The notes beneath the pieces were generated by a model. It saw nothing but the letters and a program-made list of their open reading frames with translations, did not search any database and had not been told where the DNA came from. This document shows, piece by piece, positions 1-13,292 of a stretch of DNA of 64,000 nucleotides. A program made the position numbers and the translations under genes. The first letter of the stretch is position 1; every line of letters begins with the position of its first letter. The stretch comes from Capitulum mitella. Taxonomy: Eukaryota > Arthropoda > Thecostraca > Pollicipedomorpha > Pollicipedidae. The stretch is from positions 25,595,324-25,659,323 of the forward strand of contig CP099839.1 in NCBI GenBank assembly GCA_030062745.1. Direction: 5' to 3'.

Positions 1-1867
1 AGAGCCCTCATCACATCCTGGGTACGCGCCTGATTCGCACCTCCTTTCATTAAATTTTTTTTTAAGTGGCATGGCCGTAGTGATAGAAGACTGTTCATGA
101 CATCAATCGTGGTAACACCACGCAATCCGATTTGCAGGCGAAACTTGGCCCCTTTATCCGCTTCAAAAGGAGGGTAGCTATCTCGTCTCCCGTACCCTCT
201 ACCGGTTGGTTGGTCGGTTGGTTGATGATTGCTCGGCCTTTGGTCTCGCTTGTAGTTAAAGGCATTCCGAAATCATTGGGGGGGGGGGCATCTTCTGCTA
301 AGTACCGAAGAGCGGCTGTCCCCCTGCCAACGCGTATCAGCCGGTCTCTTCCTCCATCCTGAAATGACACCCTGACTGTGCCATTGTCTGTACCATATAA
401 TCTGTATAATACAAATGTACCACTGACTGTACCACATCCAAAATGTGGATCACCAAAAAAGGCCAAGAGCCACACCATGGTGTTGTTACCAGAACCGCTC
501 TTGCTTTATAATGCTGCGAAAATAACCATATTTCGTGGAGAGGAGATACGAAAGATCATGAGTTCCATCCAGCAAGATAGTGTGGCATTGTCTTCCGCCT
601 GGTACTTGACCCTCAAATGGACAGTACAAGCAGTCCACTTGCATGCCAGGCATTGTTTCCTGCCTTCTGACGTTTCGTGGCATCTGAACTTCATCCGCTG
701 TCCTTCGTTTTTCCATGGCCAATCATTCAGCTCGTTTTCCGAGGTAGACGAGGCGGCCGGCCTTCGCTAGATAGCTTTTCCTCTCACACGTTTTGCCTCT
801 TCGGACCTCATTGTCAATATGAAACAGTGCACTAGAACAAATTATCTAAGTGCGTACATCAACCCACCTGTTTCAGATTGATTTCAAGCTGGCTAGGGGC
901 CATGCGTACCGGGCACGAAATGTGTCGTAAACCGGCTGCCACTTCAGTCTGAAACTGAAATCTACCAGAACTCCATCTTTGTTTAGGACATTCAAAACTT
1001 TTTGCTATATGCTGGCGCAATATTTGACGTGTCTGGTGATGAATGCAACCATAGAACTCAATTTTTTGTTTAAGAAGTATCTTTTGGATTTCATCGTCCA
1101 GTGAACACCACCCTCCCTAATTGCGCCACCTTCCTCCCCCAGTGATCTGTTAACTGAGGTAGCTGATTGCTAAATAAGGGATATTTTCTTAGAGAGACGG
1201 CATGACTGCAGGTTAGATTATTTCCTGCTTTTCTTTGGCGGCGATACAGACGTGTGTTGGGTCAGTGAAGCTTCAGTGCTTGAAACAATTTTCTAGTTTG
1301 TGTTATTCGTGTATGACTGTGCTATCAATGTCATGAAACAAAATTGACGCTTTACAATGCTTCCGTTGTGAAACTAGGCTTCCTATTTGACCAAAACATA
1401 GGAATATGTGCGCGCGTTTTTTTAATTAATTTCCGGCTAGTTTTGTTGTCGCGGAGCCATTTTGGCCCACTCATGTACATTGACGGCATGGCTCGCCGCT
1501 GGCCACACACTGTGCCGTTCGGTGTCAGGTGAGCTCGCAGTGCTCTTTCCCATTGGGGGATTTAGCTGCCGCTGCAGGAATTTGTTTCCAAGTTGTCATG
1601 CTAATACACACCCTGGAGGGGGCGGGGAGGACGGAGGGGGAGAGGACTTTCCCCTTCTGAAACTCGAAAACCCTTATGATATCGGTGACCTTACTTCGAC
1701 GCGTAAGTAATGCAGGACTATTTCATTTTTGAGCTTAAGAACGAAGTATTTTCGGATCACAAGAGGCGTGTGGGCCCCAGGCTTATCGAATGGGTCTATG
1801 TAGCCACTTCCATGGGGTCTGCCCAACATCTTACCGGAGTTCGAGCACGTCTCCCCGCCTGTTGGCA
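1..1867. other. Spacer, no supported gene
   Basis: No recognisable gene. A short GGTT-rich tract lies at 204-223 and an 11-G run at 278-288. A minus-strand frame at 95-478 (127 aa) and overlapping minus frames at 486-722 compete with a plus frame at 378-770. None has a recognisable domain, and their mutual overlap argues for chance frames. The rest is ordinary mixed-composition DNA. Confidence 0.5.
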
Positions 1868-2013
1868 CAGGTGGCGGAACGGGGGTGCACGGGGGCACTG
1901 CGCCCCCCTTAACTGGCGGAATTTAACATTAACCCTGTGGCACTGCATGTAAAACAATGGCTCGAAAAGTAGCCGGTGCCCTCCTTGCCGGAACACGTTC
2001 CGCCGCTAGTGCC
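1868..2013 (+). mobile_element. hAT-like MITE, family J copy 1
   Basis: A ~146-bp non-autonomous element. It starts CAGGTGGCGGAACGGGG and ends in the inverted motif TTCCGCCGCTAGTGCC. The flanks TGTTGGCA (1860-1867) and TGTTGGGA (2014-2021) match at 7 of 8 positions, which fits an 8-bp hAT-type target duplication. Its interior (AACATTAACCCTGTGGC, near 1924) matches the element at 9528-9682. No coding capacity is present. Confidence 0.6.
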
Positions 2014-5000
2014 TGTTGGGAAGTATTGACAGAAAGAAAAATTTGTAGAACTGTTCATAATGTTCCAGATAATGGTCCATTATCCCCTTTGCCGAAAACG
2101 TACCTGGAACTCCGTATCATTTCCGTGATGGCGCAATCAGGCACATCATGTGGAGGTGTCTTTCGACCCTGTGCATCAATAGGAGCACAATAATGCACAT
2201 TTTATGCACATCGTGTTCATGGTTGAAAAAACTGGAGCAAAAAACACATGCTTGGGGCCATTTTTGACTTTGACCTCACCATGGCCGAATCTTCCAGGGA
2301 TCACAATCCGTGGAGAATGGGATTCTTGCTGGGAATAGATAGTCTTCTTTGGCTTTGATGGACTCGAAATGCAGAAGATTCTGTGCAAATTTGATCAAAA
2401 TCAAAGTAAAATCTAGCGAATTGTTTTATGCCCACGCTATATGAACCAGTGACATTCAATCTTCAAGTGACAGTGCTTAAAAGTGTTGGATCGAGGCCAT
2501 ATTTTGCACGTATGATTCCCTACCAAAAACACATCAATTAATGACAAAGCACTCTGGAAAAGCCTTCATCGTAATTTGCCCGTAGTATTGGGGACCACCC
2601 TTGTAATACACGAATTTAGCAATTGCACTTCTATTGAGCTTCGTTATGGTTACGGCTTAGTCAAAACTATGTGTGAAGGGTAACTATGGGCACATTTGGA
2701 AAGACAGCGTTCCATTATAATTGTCAAGCATTTGGAGAGAGGGGGGGTTCACACTTGGAATCCTTGCCTCATTCATTACGTCTGCTACGGGTTTCCCCCT
2801 GGTGCAGCATTGCTTAAGAAGATGACAATGCATAATTCTACTTTCCGGTAAGCAATACATTCCTGTCATCACCAATGGCACGAAAAATGGGCTTGAAACC
2901 ATTTCCTTCTGATCCAGTCACAATAGCTATACACTCCATCACGGGGCCACAACCACGGCGTGCCAAAAAGGCGACCGAGGTGTGCGCAGAGCTTAGTTTT
3001 GTTCAGGGCAGGAGCTGCGGCTATGCTAAGGAGGTCATCTTTGCAAGTTCGTCCCGGTAACCGAGGACGCCAGAACCGTCAATGCACTGGGGCACCTCGC
3101 TGGTCTCCTCCGGAATACCCCTATGGCGATGAACATAAAGAACGTACTTTCACCCCGTCTCCTTCCATTTATTCCGCCTCCAGTGCCTATAATGCACGTT
3201 GTATTAATTTTAATGATGTAGTCGCCTAATTTGCTTGTTCTCCCTAATTTGCCCACTCCTTCCACAGGTAAACAAGCCTAATAGGCCTCAGCAGATTCAC
3301 AAGGAGCAGGGCTAAAAACACTCTAAAACGTCGTCTACAGCCTAACCAAGCAGAAAAAGCATTCACGTCATTGGCCATTCATCATAAAAAGATAAGCACT
3401 TTGGTTGCTCTTAGTGAGCTAAATGGGTGCTTTGAGCAATGCTCGTCTTGATACAACAGTTTAAGCAACGTTTTCTATGAATGTTAACTCTCAGCACCAA
3501 AATGCTTTGATCAGGCACTCGGGTTGTTGCTGAGAGTAACAAATGAGAACCCCAATGTTTAGAGACTTTGAGGTAACTAAAACCAAGCTACAGTGATGTT
3601 TACATGCTTCATGTGGGATGTTAGTTACCATCAGAAGTAAGCCAACGCGTTACACGGTTGGTTTGGGATCAAAATGGAAGTTCTGCATCGCATGCAGACC
3701 TGTGCACCCGTTTAGTAACTTTATCTAGACCAAGGTACTAAAGTAGGCATCACAAACTTTGCACAAATTGAGGATCCCATGTCCAGCAAGCTGCACGACC
3801 ACATGGGTGCATCTTGCCACTGATGCCCTATTTTTGTGCCGGATGGCGTCAGTGACCTTGCAGCTAACCACAAAATTTGACTCCTCTAGCATCAACAGTT
3901 CTCAAGCCAAAGGCCTGAATGCCAAAGGAGTCTACCACAGCACGAGCGTCCTGCGCACACCAGGCTGAAGCTACTGACGTGTAAAACAGCTATATATATA
4001 CATTGACTGCCAGGTATCATGTGTTTCTACCTGCCAATGTTCAGCATCCCAACGGTTGTAGATTTGTGGCAATGCTATTCTCGCTCCACGCGCAAGGCAG
4101 CCCCGTTCCGACCTGAATCCATCGGAATTAAACGCCCATCTGCCCGTCCGCCTTTCCAAGCCATCATCATTGCACCGAACTGCGCCGTTTGCGTCCCGGC
4201 AATTGGCCCATAAGAACCACAGGTAGAAAAGAGGCGCGCATGCGAGGCACGTGGGCCATTGGACCATTATGTGGGGCATCGTTTGATAACCCTAGTGCTG
4301 GTCTGTCTACCAACCAAATTTCAACCGCCTGGGTTACTTCTGACGGTACTCGGAGGCCCTGAGTCCAGATCGGAACGTTTGCCTGTGGATCGCCACGTGG
4401 ATCGCACGTGGATGCCGACCTCAAAAGCACGCACGCGCAAGCGGAGCCCATGATGTCACCAAGTCTTGAGTCAACGGCACCCGCCCTTTGACCTGTACCC
4501 ATGATTAATTGAATTCTGCAGAGGTCTGGCTCGCGCCACGTGGCACGGACCATACGCCGCGAATCGCTTCGAAATCTGCACCACAATCTGTCCGTCAAGT
4601 CGGTGCACCCGATGGTGCTACTTGTGTCGCAATCGGATGGCGCGTTCGGGTGTTAAAGGCTCGGAAGCTTGGACTGACTGACTGACTAAATGAATGACAA
4701 AACGACAAATGACACTTTGATCTGAACTTTTCCGAGCAACCGCCATGTGTGAAATCTCACTCGCTAAGAGCGTGCTCTGCACGCTTTTACCTTTTTCGAT
4801 TCTGAATGACGAACACGTACGTGCTTAATATAAGACGCCTGGCCATTTGATAGGCAATATTTTGCACTGACGTAGTGTTTTTATATAAAATAGTGAGCGG
4901 ATCGGCCCTTGTGTTCTGGTCCGTTGGTGTTTGCGGCACGCGTTGTGATTGGTCGTGGCCGAACACGTTATAGAAACTGGAAGTAGGAAAAGCGCTTTAT

Positions 5001-5272
5001 AACGGTTTCATAAAACCCGTGTCGGGCGCCGATACGTCATGTTCCATTAATTGTTAGCGGCGAATATTAGTGACAACTAGCTGGAGTAGCCATTCGATAA
5101 GGGCTTTAAGACGATTTGGAAATGGCATTGATCTCAGGCCAATATCTGAATTTGGGCTTTTTTGACCTATATACTCCGTACACCACACGCCCATGGCCGA
5201 AATGATAAGTTCAGAAATGTTTCTTCCATATGACAGGCTGGAATGTAATGATGCAATGATGTGTGGTGCGTC
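2014..5272. other. Long spacer, no supported gene
   Basis: No gene recognised. Minus-strand frames at 3971-4279 and 4167-4598 (102 and 143 aa) overlap in different frames over a GC-richer patch at 4020-4600. Neither shows a known domain. A TATA-like string (TATATAAAA, 4882-4890) lies near the CRE-like TGACGTAG (4868-4875), but no downstream gene supports a promoter call. Confidence 0.45.
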
Positions 5273-5332
5273 ATGTAGTGATACAATATGTAGTGATGTA
5301 ATTTGTAATAATATAACATGCAGTGGTGCGTG
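5273..5332. repeat. 15-bp degenerate minisatellite, 4 units
   Basis: Four adjacent 15-bp units, at 5273-5287, 5288-5302, 5303-5317 and 5318-5332. They are variants of ATGTAGTGATRYAAT. The first two differ at two or three positions and the last two are more diverged. Confidence 0.65.
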
Positions 5333-6231
5333 AAGACTAACATGGGATGGTTAGGAGGGCAGCTGCCCTTCTAGCTGGGGAGGGAGCCTTTTCGTACGGT
5401 TTATTAAACTGTGATTCAGAAGAGAGAATACAAAAATGCCGGAAATGGAAAGGATGCGGTTAAAATCCGATGGCTTTCCATCAGCAGTGATGATTGTTAC
5501 CCTTCCGTCCCATTTTCCATCTTTTTGTTGCTTCTGTCATGAACGCAAAATCGGAGCAACATCAGCACCATCAGCTTAGTGTCAGATGGAGTCTAAAGCG
5601 GTGCTAGCTAAGTGGCGCAATTGGCACGCATGTATCAGACGAAAACAAGTGTTACGAGCAAACAGCTCAAACAGTGAGGTAATGGAGGTGCATGCACTTT
5701 ATCGTGCAAGTTAAGTATCTGACTACAAGGCAGCATTTGCTCCGAACGCACCATGGAGCCTATACTACGGCCCGACACGTGTGCTGCCGTCCGTCGCCAA
5801 CGGCTGATTGGCCGCGCGACTGACAGATCAGCCGTTCAGTTACTTGCGTTTTTTTTTATCTACGAGCTCTTATTTTACGCGCAAAAATACATGCGAGGCC
5901 TCAATGACCGTGCGCCAGTATCACAAAAGACCCCACAATTTCGTCATGGAGACTATATAATGTGTCTAGCTTTTGCGTTGAGTTATGCTGATACCTGCAC
6001 ACGGACGACCAGTGTACGAGTTTGCACTGCGCAATTTTTCGCTAAATTGTGTGTCCCAGAGCCGAAACGTGGTTGGTGCGCTATTTTTTAGTTCCTGGGC
6101 CACTTGTTTAGGTTTGGCTGGTTTTGAGAGTCCGTCTTTGGACTGGTTTAACACCTGAATAAACCTTTTATATAAACTACTGTTTTTCTATAGAATACGA
6201 CCTGTATACGTTATCGACAAGAAGCTGAAGG
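5333..6231. other. Spacer, no supported gene
   Basis: No gene or repeat recognised apart from a plus-strand frame at 5753-6091 (112 aa), which includes a lysine- and phenylalanine-rich stretch and has no identifiable domain. Confidence 0.4.
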
Positions 6232-7418
6232 TGTTCGCGCAATAAGAGGTGGGGGAGCTGTCCACTCTCATGTTTTTTGCTCATAACATGCACAAGAATA
6301 ATATTAAAGGTCTATAATTTTGTGTGTCTTCTGAACTTCTAACGCAGATTTTGCGGTCTGAAATTTTAAAATCAGCCCAAACTTTTCACTGACAGCCCGG
6401 CGAAGTAGTGAGGCCATTTGCGCGGTCGATCTTTCGTCGGTGGCGGACGGCCGCACGCCTATCGAGTCGTTGTGAAGGGCATTATGTTGTCTGTGAAATA
6501 GGTTCTGTCGGACAGCCAGCTACAACGTACGGTGTGGAGTTAGCCTATGTGATGAATATACAATGCAGTTGCGCAGATAGCCTGGGGCGGGTCAATCGAA
6601 GTCAGCTAAAACCAAATAATGGATGTAAAACATTGCAGATCTACTCAGCCATCTTCGATGAAACTTTGTTTAGAGTTGGACTTCTAGATGATCGTACTTA
6701 CCCTGAAGTACAAGTTGTCTGGGTCACGTTGATAGAGATTAACTGAGGACAAGTATTGAAAAAACAACATTTTGTTAAGGGGTCATGCCACATGGTGGGG
6801 TTTCCACTGCATGATGGTTGCACGTGCCTCACGGCAAAGGGAAGCTAGGTCAGGTCAACAAAGGTGATCCAAGGTCAGTAAGTGAATATGCAGCTTTCTC
6901 TTTCTTCATATCTACCATATTATCTGAATTTGGTTTTCGTGAGCATGCATTTTGTTCACCTCTGCTGACCCCTGCTTACCTCACACGACCTCAGATGACC
7001 TATGTGCGTCACCTAACGTAGAGATTTACGTAAGTGAATCCTACCCACAAACAGTGAGCCAGATTGCGTTATGTTCGATTTCGAGAAAACACAACATTTC
7101 CGAATGTTCAACTAGGTTAATCTGGTCTCGCCACACTTGGGGCAATCTCAATGTGCAGTATGTAAGGTTAGGCCTGCGGCTACACAAAATTCGGTTGCGG
7201 TCATTTCAACAGGCCTGGAGAAAGCAAGCGATGTTCATGAGTCAGCGTTTGACTTGATTTCATCTCGAAGGACTTGACCTAGTTCATTGAGTTTCCAGGG
7301 TTGTGAGACCATGGTGAAGACTTCCTGCCGCAACATTCTGTCATGGTTGAAAAGGTCAGAAGATGGTTGGGCTGAGGGGAGGGGCAAATATTCCCAGCCC
7401 CCACCAGCATGCGCGAAA
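6232..7418 (+). mobile_element. TTAA-type ~1.2-kb element, family C copy 2
   Basis: Homologous along its length to 11195-12434 and to the minus strand of 49908-51575. Shared blocks include a CGATCTTTCGTCGG segment with a GGACGGCCGC neighbour (6430-6455). There are also clustered AGGTCA hexamers (for example 6848-6880), a TGACCTCAGATGACC-type region near 6980-7000, and an ACACAAAATTCGGTTGCGG block (7183-7201). The left end has a GGGGG...GTCCACTC hairpin (6250-6275). The right end has AGGGGCAAATATTCCC...CCCCCACC (7379-7404). The terminal TTAA is not preserved in this copy, so the boundaries are inferred from the other copies. No protein is encoded. Confidence 0.65.
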
Positions 7419-9087
7419 CAATCAGAGGTTCACCAGCGCACCTGTAACGTCAGCCTGGCACCGACCTGTTTATGCTGGCTTCAGCTGTATTCATCACAAG
7501 CTCTACTTCCCGCTACCGGCCAGCAACACCGGCACATTTCAGCACAGGCTCCAGTAATACTGCCGACATTTATTCAATGATGCCGGTGTTGATTCTGCGC
7601 CGGCTGCACCAGTAACCTCATTGTCGAAACACCCTATATTTGGTTGGCATCCATGCGGTTCTATAAAGGCAAGCTCAGTGCACGCAACCACGAAGTGCCG
7701 GTGTTTTGGTTCCAGCACCTACATAGTGCTAGAATATCAAGCACCAATAGTGGGCCCGCACGAGAAGGGATTGGTTTCCGGTCTCTAGCACCTTTATGGT
7801 ACTACATTATCTAGCACCAACTGGGTGCACTTACCTAGGAAGAGCTGGGTTTTGACACCGATCACCGTTACAGTGCAAAATGGCGCACACCGCCTCGGTG
7901 TTCATTTTGAGCGTCCGCCTATTGGGTACAGTGTTATGATCAGGCGCAGGTTTTAAGCACCATGCTTAAGTTAATTTCGGGGTGCTGTGCCGCTGCCAGA
8001 AAGTCGCTTAAATCAAACAGTCCTGTAGTGCTTAAAGTTGACATTTGAAATAGCACCAAATGAATGTTTATCTTTTTTTTACTGTGTTTATCCAGATGGG
8101 TTTTGTTGTTTGGCTCGAAACTGCCGCTATTTATGAGAAGTGAGACGCGCAACGGCTTTTCACGTCGTCAGCTGTGCTAGGCTTGTGCTGTTGCACTTGT
8201 ACAGTGTCCGTGACTAGAGGTGGTTAGAAGTAAAATTAACATAGTTCTGCGGGCTATTGTCAGTCGGAGAGCAGACCAGGATGCTGCTCGGGGGAGAGGG
8301 GGGGAGTCGTGCCAAGAAGGCCCATCCTGAAGCACAAAGACGCTACGTTTTTCGTCTTACTCGTGCTCATTTTTGTTGAACAAACAGGATGCACCTTTTG
8401 AGCACAAAGAAAATTATTTTTCCGGAAAAAATCCAAATTTTGATACAAAAAAGCTCACTGATGTCATGCCATAGTGCGAAACCATTTTCGCTATGGGATG
8501 CGTGCTTATTTCGCGGCAAAAAAGTCCCAATTTCATTTTACCAACAAATCCTGATTGCCTTCTGATCCGGATGTCGTTGTCTCATGGAAACACTACATTC
8601 ATGTTGTTAATCCGTGTGGGAAATTCGGATTGAAAAATATAGATTTACCTGGGTAGATCCTGATTACCCAGAGATGAAAAAGATAAGACATGATAAGATA
8701 ATTAGAGATAATGACGCATGGTGGGCTACCAACTAAGTGGTTTCTTTATGTCAGCTCTAACGTTTTTTGGACTAAACTGGACCCTTTTTAAACTTGCAGT
8801 ATTTTGTGAATGCTGCCGCGAGCTGTTATGACCGATTATGGTGTGGTTCTCTTGAAGATTTCCCAGCAAATGGTGGTGTTGTGTGTGTTTACACCTCGTG
8901 TCATCGTCTCGTGGAGACAAAAATGTCGCCTTCAGAAAGTTTGGTGTGGGAGCTTGGTGTTTGAAGGCCTTTAAAATCCGTCGGACCGCTCTTCATTCAC
9001 AGTGGTAGTACGTCACTAATGCTTACAGCTCGCACAGCTACAATCGGACCTCACAACTTTCATGTCAGTGACAGGAGATAATATGTT
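7419..9087. other. Spacer with AGCAC-rich stretch
   Basis: No gene recognised. The 7560-8060 stretch repeatedly contains GCACC/AGCAC and the complementary GTGCT (for example around 7710-7750 and 7785-7830). This suggests an old palindromic or tandem repeat too decayed to delimit. The frames here are short and have no recognisable domains. Confidence 0.4.
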
Positions 9088-9149
9088 CAGGGGCGTAGGA
9101 ACCGGGGGAGCAGAGGGGGATGCCCCCACCCCCCGTTCCTACGCCCCCG
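9088..9149. mobile_element. 62-bp palindromic hAT-like mini-MITE
   Basis: It starts CAGGGGCGTAGGAACCGGGG and ends in the inverse, CCCCGTTCCTACGCCCCC. Almost the whole element is therefore one hairpin with G- and C-runs in the middle. The end motif matches the CAGGGGCGTAG type seen at 60533. No clear target duplication remains. Confidence 0.6.
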
Positions 9150-9527
9150 TTCCGACGCTATTCAATACGTCCACCAAGCTATGCGATAACCATGGCAACT
9201 TACAGTCAAGGTGAAGGTTCAACGGCTTTGAAGAGAAACGTTTCACAGGCACCATAAATGGCGCCGGAACGAGGATTTCTCCTCATCTGAATTTTTGAAA
9301 CACTTGATGTAATCCGGGCTTGGTACCACACGGAAGTCCAATTCTAATCCGGTCTTTTCGTAGAAACGGGGCTAATAAGACAACCAAGGCAACAGATTGC
9401 GGAGAAAAACTATTTTTATATTTCTTCACGTGACTTCTGGTCACGCTAGATATGTTGACATCAGTGGCGGTCCGTATTCTAACAAACACATGAGGTGCAG
9501 CGCAAATGTAACACCAAACTGTCTTTT
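9150..9527. other. Spacer with possible isolated hAT-type end
   Basis: No gene seen. CAGTGGCGGTCCG at 9462-9474 resembles a hAT terminal motif, but no partner end could be paired with it. Confidence 0.35.
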
Positions 9528-9682
9528 CAGGGGCGGCGGATTAGGGGGACAGGGGGACAGCTGCTCCCATCCCCATCCTCGGTCGAAACTTTAATTAACA
9601 TTAACCCTATGGCGTTGCATGGAAAGAAACGAATTAAAAAATTGCCTTGCCCCCCATCTCCGAAGAAGCTCCGCCGTCACTG
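9528..9682 (+). mobile_element. hAT-like MITE, family J copy 2
   Basis: A 155-bp element. The ends CAGGGGCGGCGGATTAGG and AGCTCCGCCGTCACTG are inverted repeats. The flanks TGTCTTTT and TGCCTTAT agree at 6 of 8 positions, a decayed 8-bp duplication. The interior AACATTAACCCTATGGCG matches copy 1 at 1868-2013. Confidence 0.6.
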
Positions 9683-11194
9683 TGCCTTATATACAGCTGT
9701 CTGTTTTATATACATTGTTAACTATTTAACCGTAAATGGTATCCAGCCTTTTTCAGATCACCGTATGCAGAAGAAACGAAATGTTTCATGACGCGTCATT
9801 TTCGATGTTTCGTCTATTACCTGCAAAAAAGCTGGCGCAAACTGGGCATCCACTTGTACCCGAACAACGAAAATAATCAGAATAACCTCGCATAAGCGCT
9901 CTAGACGGAAAATGCTCTTCCGTTTCAGGGGCGGTTACATGATCGTTACTGCGGGGGATGCAGTCATTGTTAGATCATTTTTGCGCAGTTCCAGAGCATA
10001 TATCTAACGCTTTGAACTAATACGAAATGTCAATATATAATGCTGTAATCAACAGTTACCCTACAAACACATTCCTATCTCCGCTTCTGACGCCAGGGGT
10101 GTCGCGCAGTCTTGCAATCGAACATCCTTCGTCGGTGAGCCCGACGGTGGCGCGTTGACGTTGGCGGTTAGAAGCAGTACTACGTCTCGCCTCACAGAGA
10201 CCGGCAGCTGCGTTTGCGGCTGGCGACGTACAGTTTCGCGAACGCTCGCCAAGGGCGCTGTATTATACGGAATTCCAGCGTTGGATGAGGCGAACGAACT
10301 GGCTGCCTCTATGGACGCTTTGCACCCTTTGTTTGCGCGGGCAGCGGGATGGGGATGCTGCGCGGCGCGCGGCGTCTTTGCGAGCATGATCCCTGCTATG
10401 CTGATGAATGCGGGAACAAAATGGGCACACTATTCCGGTTGAATCATGCATTCAGTTTTATAAAAAACATTATTACGCGGAGATACGTTCGATTTTAATT
10501 CTACATTTCCCGATATTTTTGGTGAGGTACTGCCCCAGTATCCTCTAATGACGAGCAACCACTGGCTGACAAAGAAAACAAACAATTTACAATACTTCTA
10601 AGGGTACAACTTTGTCTCCAGTAACCGTGGGTAAAACCAGTTCAGCTGGGTTCGGAAGTCACGACGTCTGTTGCGTTTCCGGGTAGGTGCTTGTAAAGTG
10701 CGTCTTAATTACAGGAGATAAACTTGCCAGAATTGGAAAGTAATCAGTTTTCTTAGAATTCGGCCTTGAAGTACAAGGGTCACAGCACGTCGGAAAAGTG
10801 GCTTTATTTCCTTGACGAGAAACACCACCACTTTGATCGTCAGGGATGCGATTTCCATTAAAGAGTGTTCGCCATGGTTGACGCATGGCTGTTCTGGGAG
10901 CTTATGACAGCAAATGCAATATTTGCTTGTGCATCGGCTTCAGCATTTTGCTTTAGTTCTTTGTGTCAAGATGTGCTCAGTATGCCAAAAATGTCGCTTA
11001 ACGTTGAACGATCAGTTTCTGAGGCTGCTGACTTCAACTTTGTGTATCAGGAGACAGATAAAAACCTACATCCGTGTCAACCGTACGTGTTCCCTCTTTA
11101 GTTCACGTCTGCATAATTCATCTCACAATCATGGAAACAGGATGTCTTCGTAACCGACTGTCGTCAGCTCTTATGATGAAGAGTAAGGCCAACG
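9683..11194. other. Spacer with GC-rich open patch
   Basis: A GC-rich patch at 10090-10440 is open on both strands: plus 10155-10442, 95 aa, and minus 10061-10387, 108 aa. No known domain is visible in either, so this may be compositional. The rest shows no gene. Confidence 0.35.
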
Positions 11195-12434
11195 TTATCA
11201 CGCGCTCTGGTGCGGGGACAAAAATTGCCAACCACTCATACTGTAGTGCGCATAAATTCATAAGGCGCAAAAGTTCATAAGGTTAGAGGGCTGAAATTTA
11301 CATCTCTTCTGATAAATTCCCAGCGCACCTTTTACCGTACGAAATTTTTAAATTGGTTTGTAATTTTTTACAACAGCCCGGTAAGATCGAAGGGCCGGTC
11401 ACGGAGCCGATCTTTCGTCGGCTCCAGACGGCCGCAAGCGTGTCGGACCTTAGGAAAGGCGCTTGGTTACGTATGGAGTAGGTTCTGCGAGACAGCATGC
11501 TGCAATACATTGTGGGGAATTAGCCTAAGTGGAAAATTTGCAATATAAATGCACAGGTAGCCTGGATCAGGTCAGCTGAGGTCATTCAGGATTAAATGAT
11601 GAAGATAAAGCATTATTTCTTTTCCTTGCAGGTTATTTAAAGCTATCTCAAACGATCATTGTGGGGATTATTCTGCTAGATGCATGCACTTACTCTGAAC
11701 CGCAGGCGACTAAGGTCAGGTCAGTCGAGGTCAGCCAAGGTCAGGTATTGGAAATGCAGCATTTTGTTAAAGGTCATTTGAGAGTGCGGTGGGACCTTGA
11801 CTGTATCGTGAATGCAGTAGCCTTAAAGAAAAGAGAATCTAGGCCAGGTCAGCTGAGGTCAATCAAAGTCAATTAATAAAGTTGCAACATCTTCTCTTTT
11901 TTCCAGATCTACCAAAAAATCCCAGTTAGATTTAGAGAGGATACATTTTGTTGACCTCATCTGACCTCGAGGGACCTCAGATGGCCGAAGTACGTCACCT
12001 AACTGAGAGTGTATAGGTGTATCCTATCTACAAATAACTGTACAGGCTGTGTTTTGCTCGATTTTGGAAAACTACGACATTCTCCAATGTTATCTGGAAT
12101 GGCCTCGTTTGATATGACGTAGGCAAAGCACACTGTATGGTACGTAATGCCACGACATGGACTAAGGTCCCGCAAAATTCGGATGCAATCGTTTCAGTAA
12201 ATCTGGAGAAAAGACAGGGTGCTACCGATTCGACGTTTGACCTCATTTAACCTTGACAGGCTTGACCTTAGTCAGTCAGCTTGTCAGGAAGTTCCGATCA
12301 TCATGCAGAATTTCTTCCCAAAGGATTTTGTTCTGATTCCGATTGGAACAAACAGGATTTTGTTGCAATCGTTTAAATACGTCGGAAGACAAAGGGGACG
12401 GATGCAAAATATTTCACCCATAGGTGCGCGTTAT
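11195..12434 (+). mobile_element. TTAA-type ~1.2-kb element, family C copy 1
   Basis: The decayed left terminus is TTATCACGCG, then GCGGGGACAAAAATTGC, aligning with the intact TTAACGCG end of the copy at 49908-51575. The right end has AAAGGGGACGG...TTTCACCC followed by GTGCGCGTTAT. The body has the shared CGATCTTTCGTCGGCTCC block (11409-11426) and dense AGGTCA hexamers. Four of these fall within 11714-11745. There are also ACCTCATCTGACCTCGAGGG at 11956-11975 and an acceptor-like poly-pyrimidine plus CAG at 11895-11906. No transposase is present. Confidence 0.7.
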
Positions 12435-13292
12435 TTTCAGATATTTACCAGCACGTGTATTAAAAATATCATGACGCAACGGGGCAACTGAACACAGCGT
12501 GCGACAGACTTGCTCGCATTGGCATACTCAAAATGCTCATGTCCTTATCTTGGTCCTTTATTATTATTAAGGTCCTTGTTTCACGCCATTGGTCTGAGCG
12601 ATGAAGACATTTATTTTTTCTATTTATAATATACCATGGTACCAACGTTCACTAACATAAAGGACTAGTACACCCCCTCGGGTTTTTCGCAAACCGACCT
12701 TCAACTTCGCCGATGGCCGTAACAGCTAAGTTTAACAATTTCCACCAACAGGACATCAAATCCGGGGTCATCCATGACCCTCACGGCGCGACGCCGCCGT
12801 CGGTACCGACAGCAAAGCTGAACATACCGAAGGGAAGCACATCTAGCAAATGCTCCAGGACAGCGGTCATCGGGAAAGTTTGCGAGCCACGCCATGCCCT
12901 TAACGTGCCGTGTCATTAAGACTGAGTGACGACCAGCCAAGAGTCCTCTCGACAAGAGACACCAGAAAGAGACATCAGAATTGACGAAACAGGCCGACCC
13001 AAGGTTGCACGTACCGGCGCTCCAGAATGGACGCGGCGAAACGTTCCCTAGCCGAATGTACCTGCTCCCTTGTGTCTCTGTTCTGGCTGAGTTCTCATGC
13101 GGCGATGGAATGGACGAAAGATCCATTTTGGCATTTAATCGCACTAACATGTTCCTATCTGTATTACTGCTGTCTCTGTTTACTGTTCCCCTCTTCGTCA
13201 GAGGCTCGCTGGGATTTTGTGACGGGTGGCTAAGCCTTTTGTCAAGATGAACTCCAATCAGCGGAGAGGCACCAAAGCAAGGTCCCCCACAG
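12435..13292. other. Spacer with antiparallel open frames
   Basis: A minus frame at 12701-13150 (149 aa) and plus frames at 12713-12919 and 12981-13250 overlap. The minus frame has an arginine-rich patch. No domain could be recognised in any of them and no splice structure supports a gene. Confidence 0.35.

Noticed and set aside
95-478. 127-aa minus frame containing GDPHF, as a von Willebrand D-type domain
   Set aside because: The GDPHF string is isolated; the cysteine pattern of that domain is absent and other frames compete over the same DNA.
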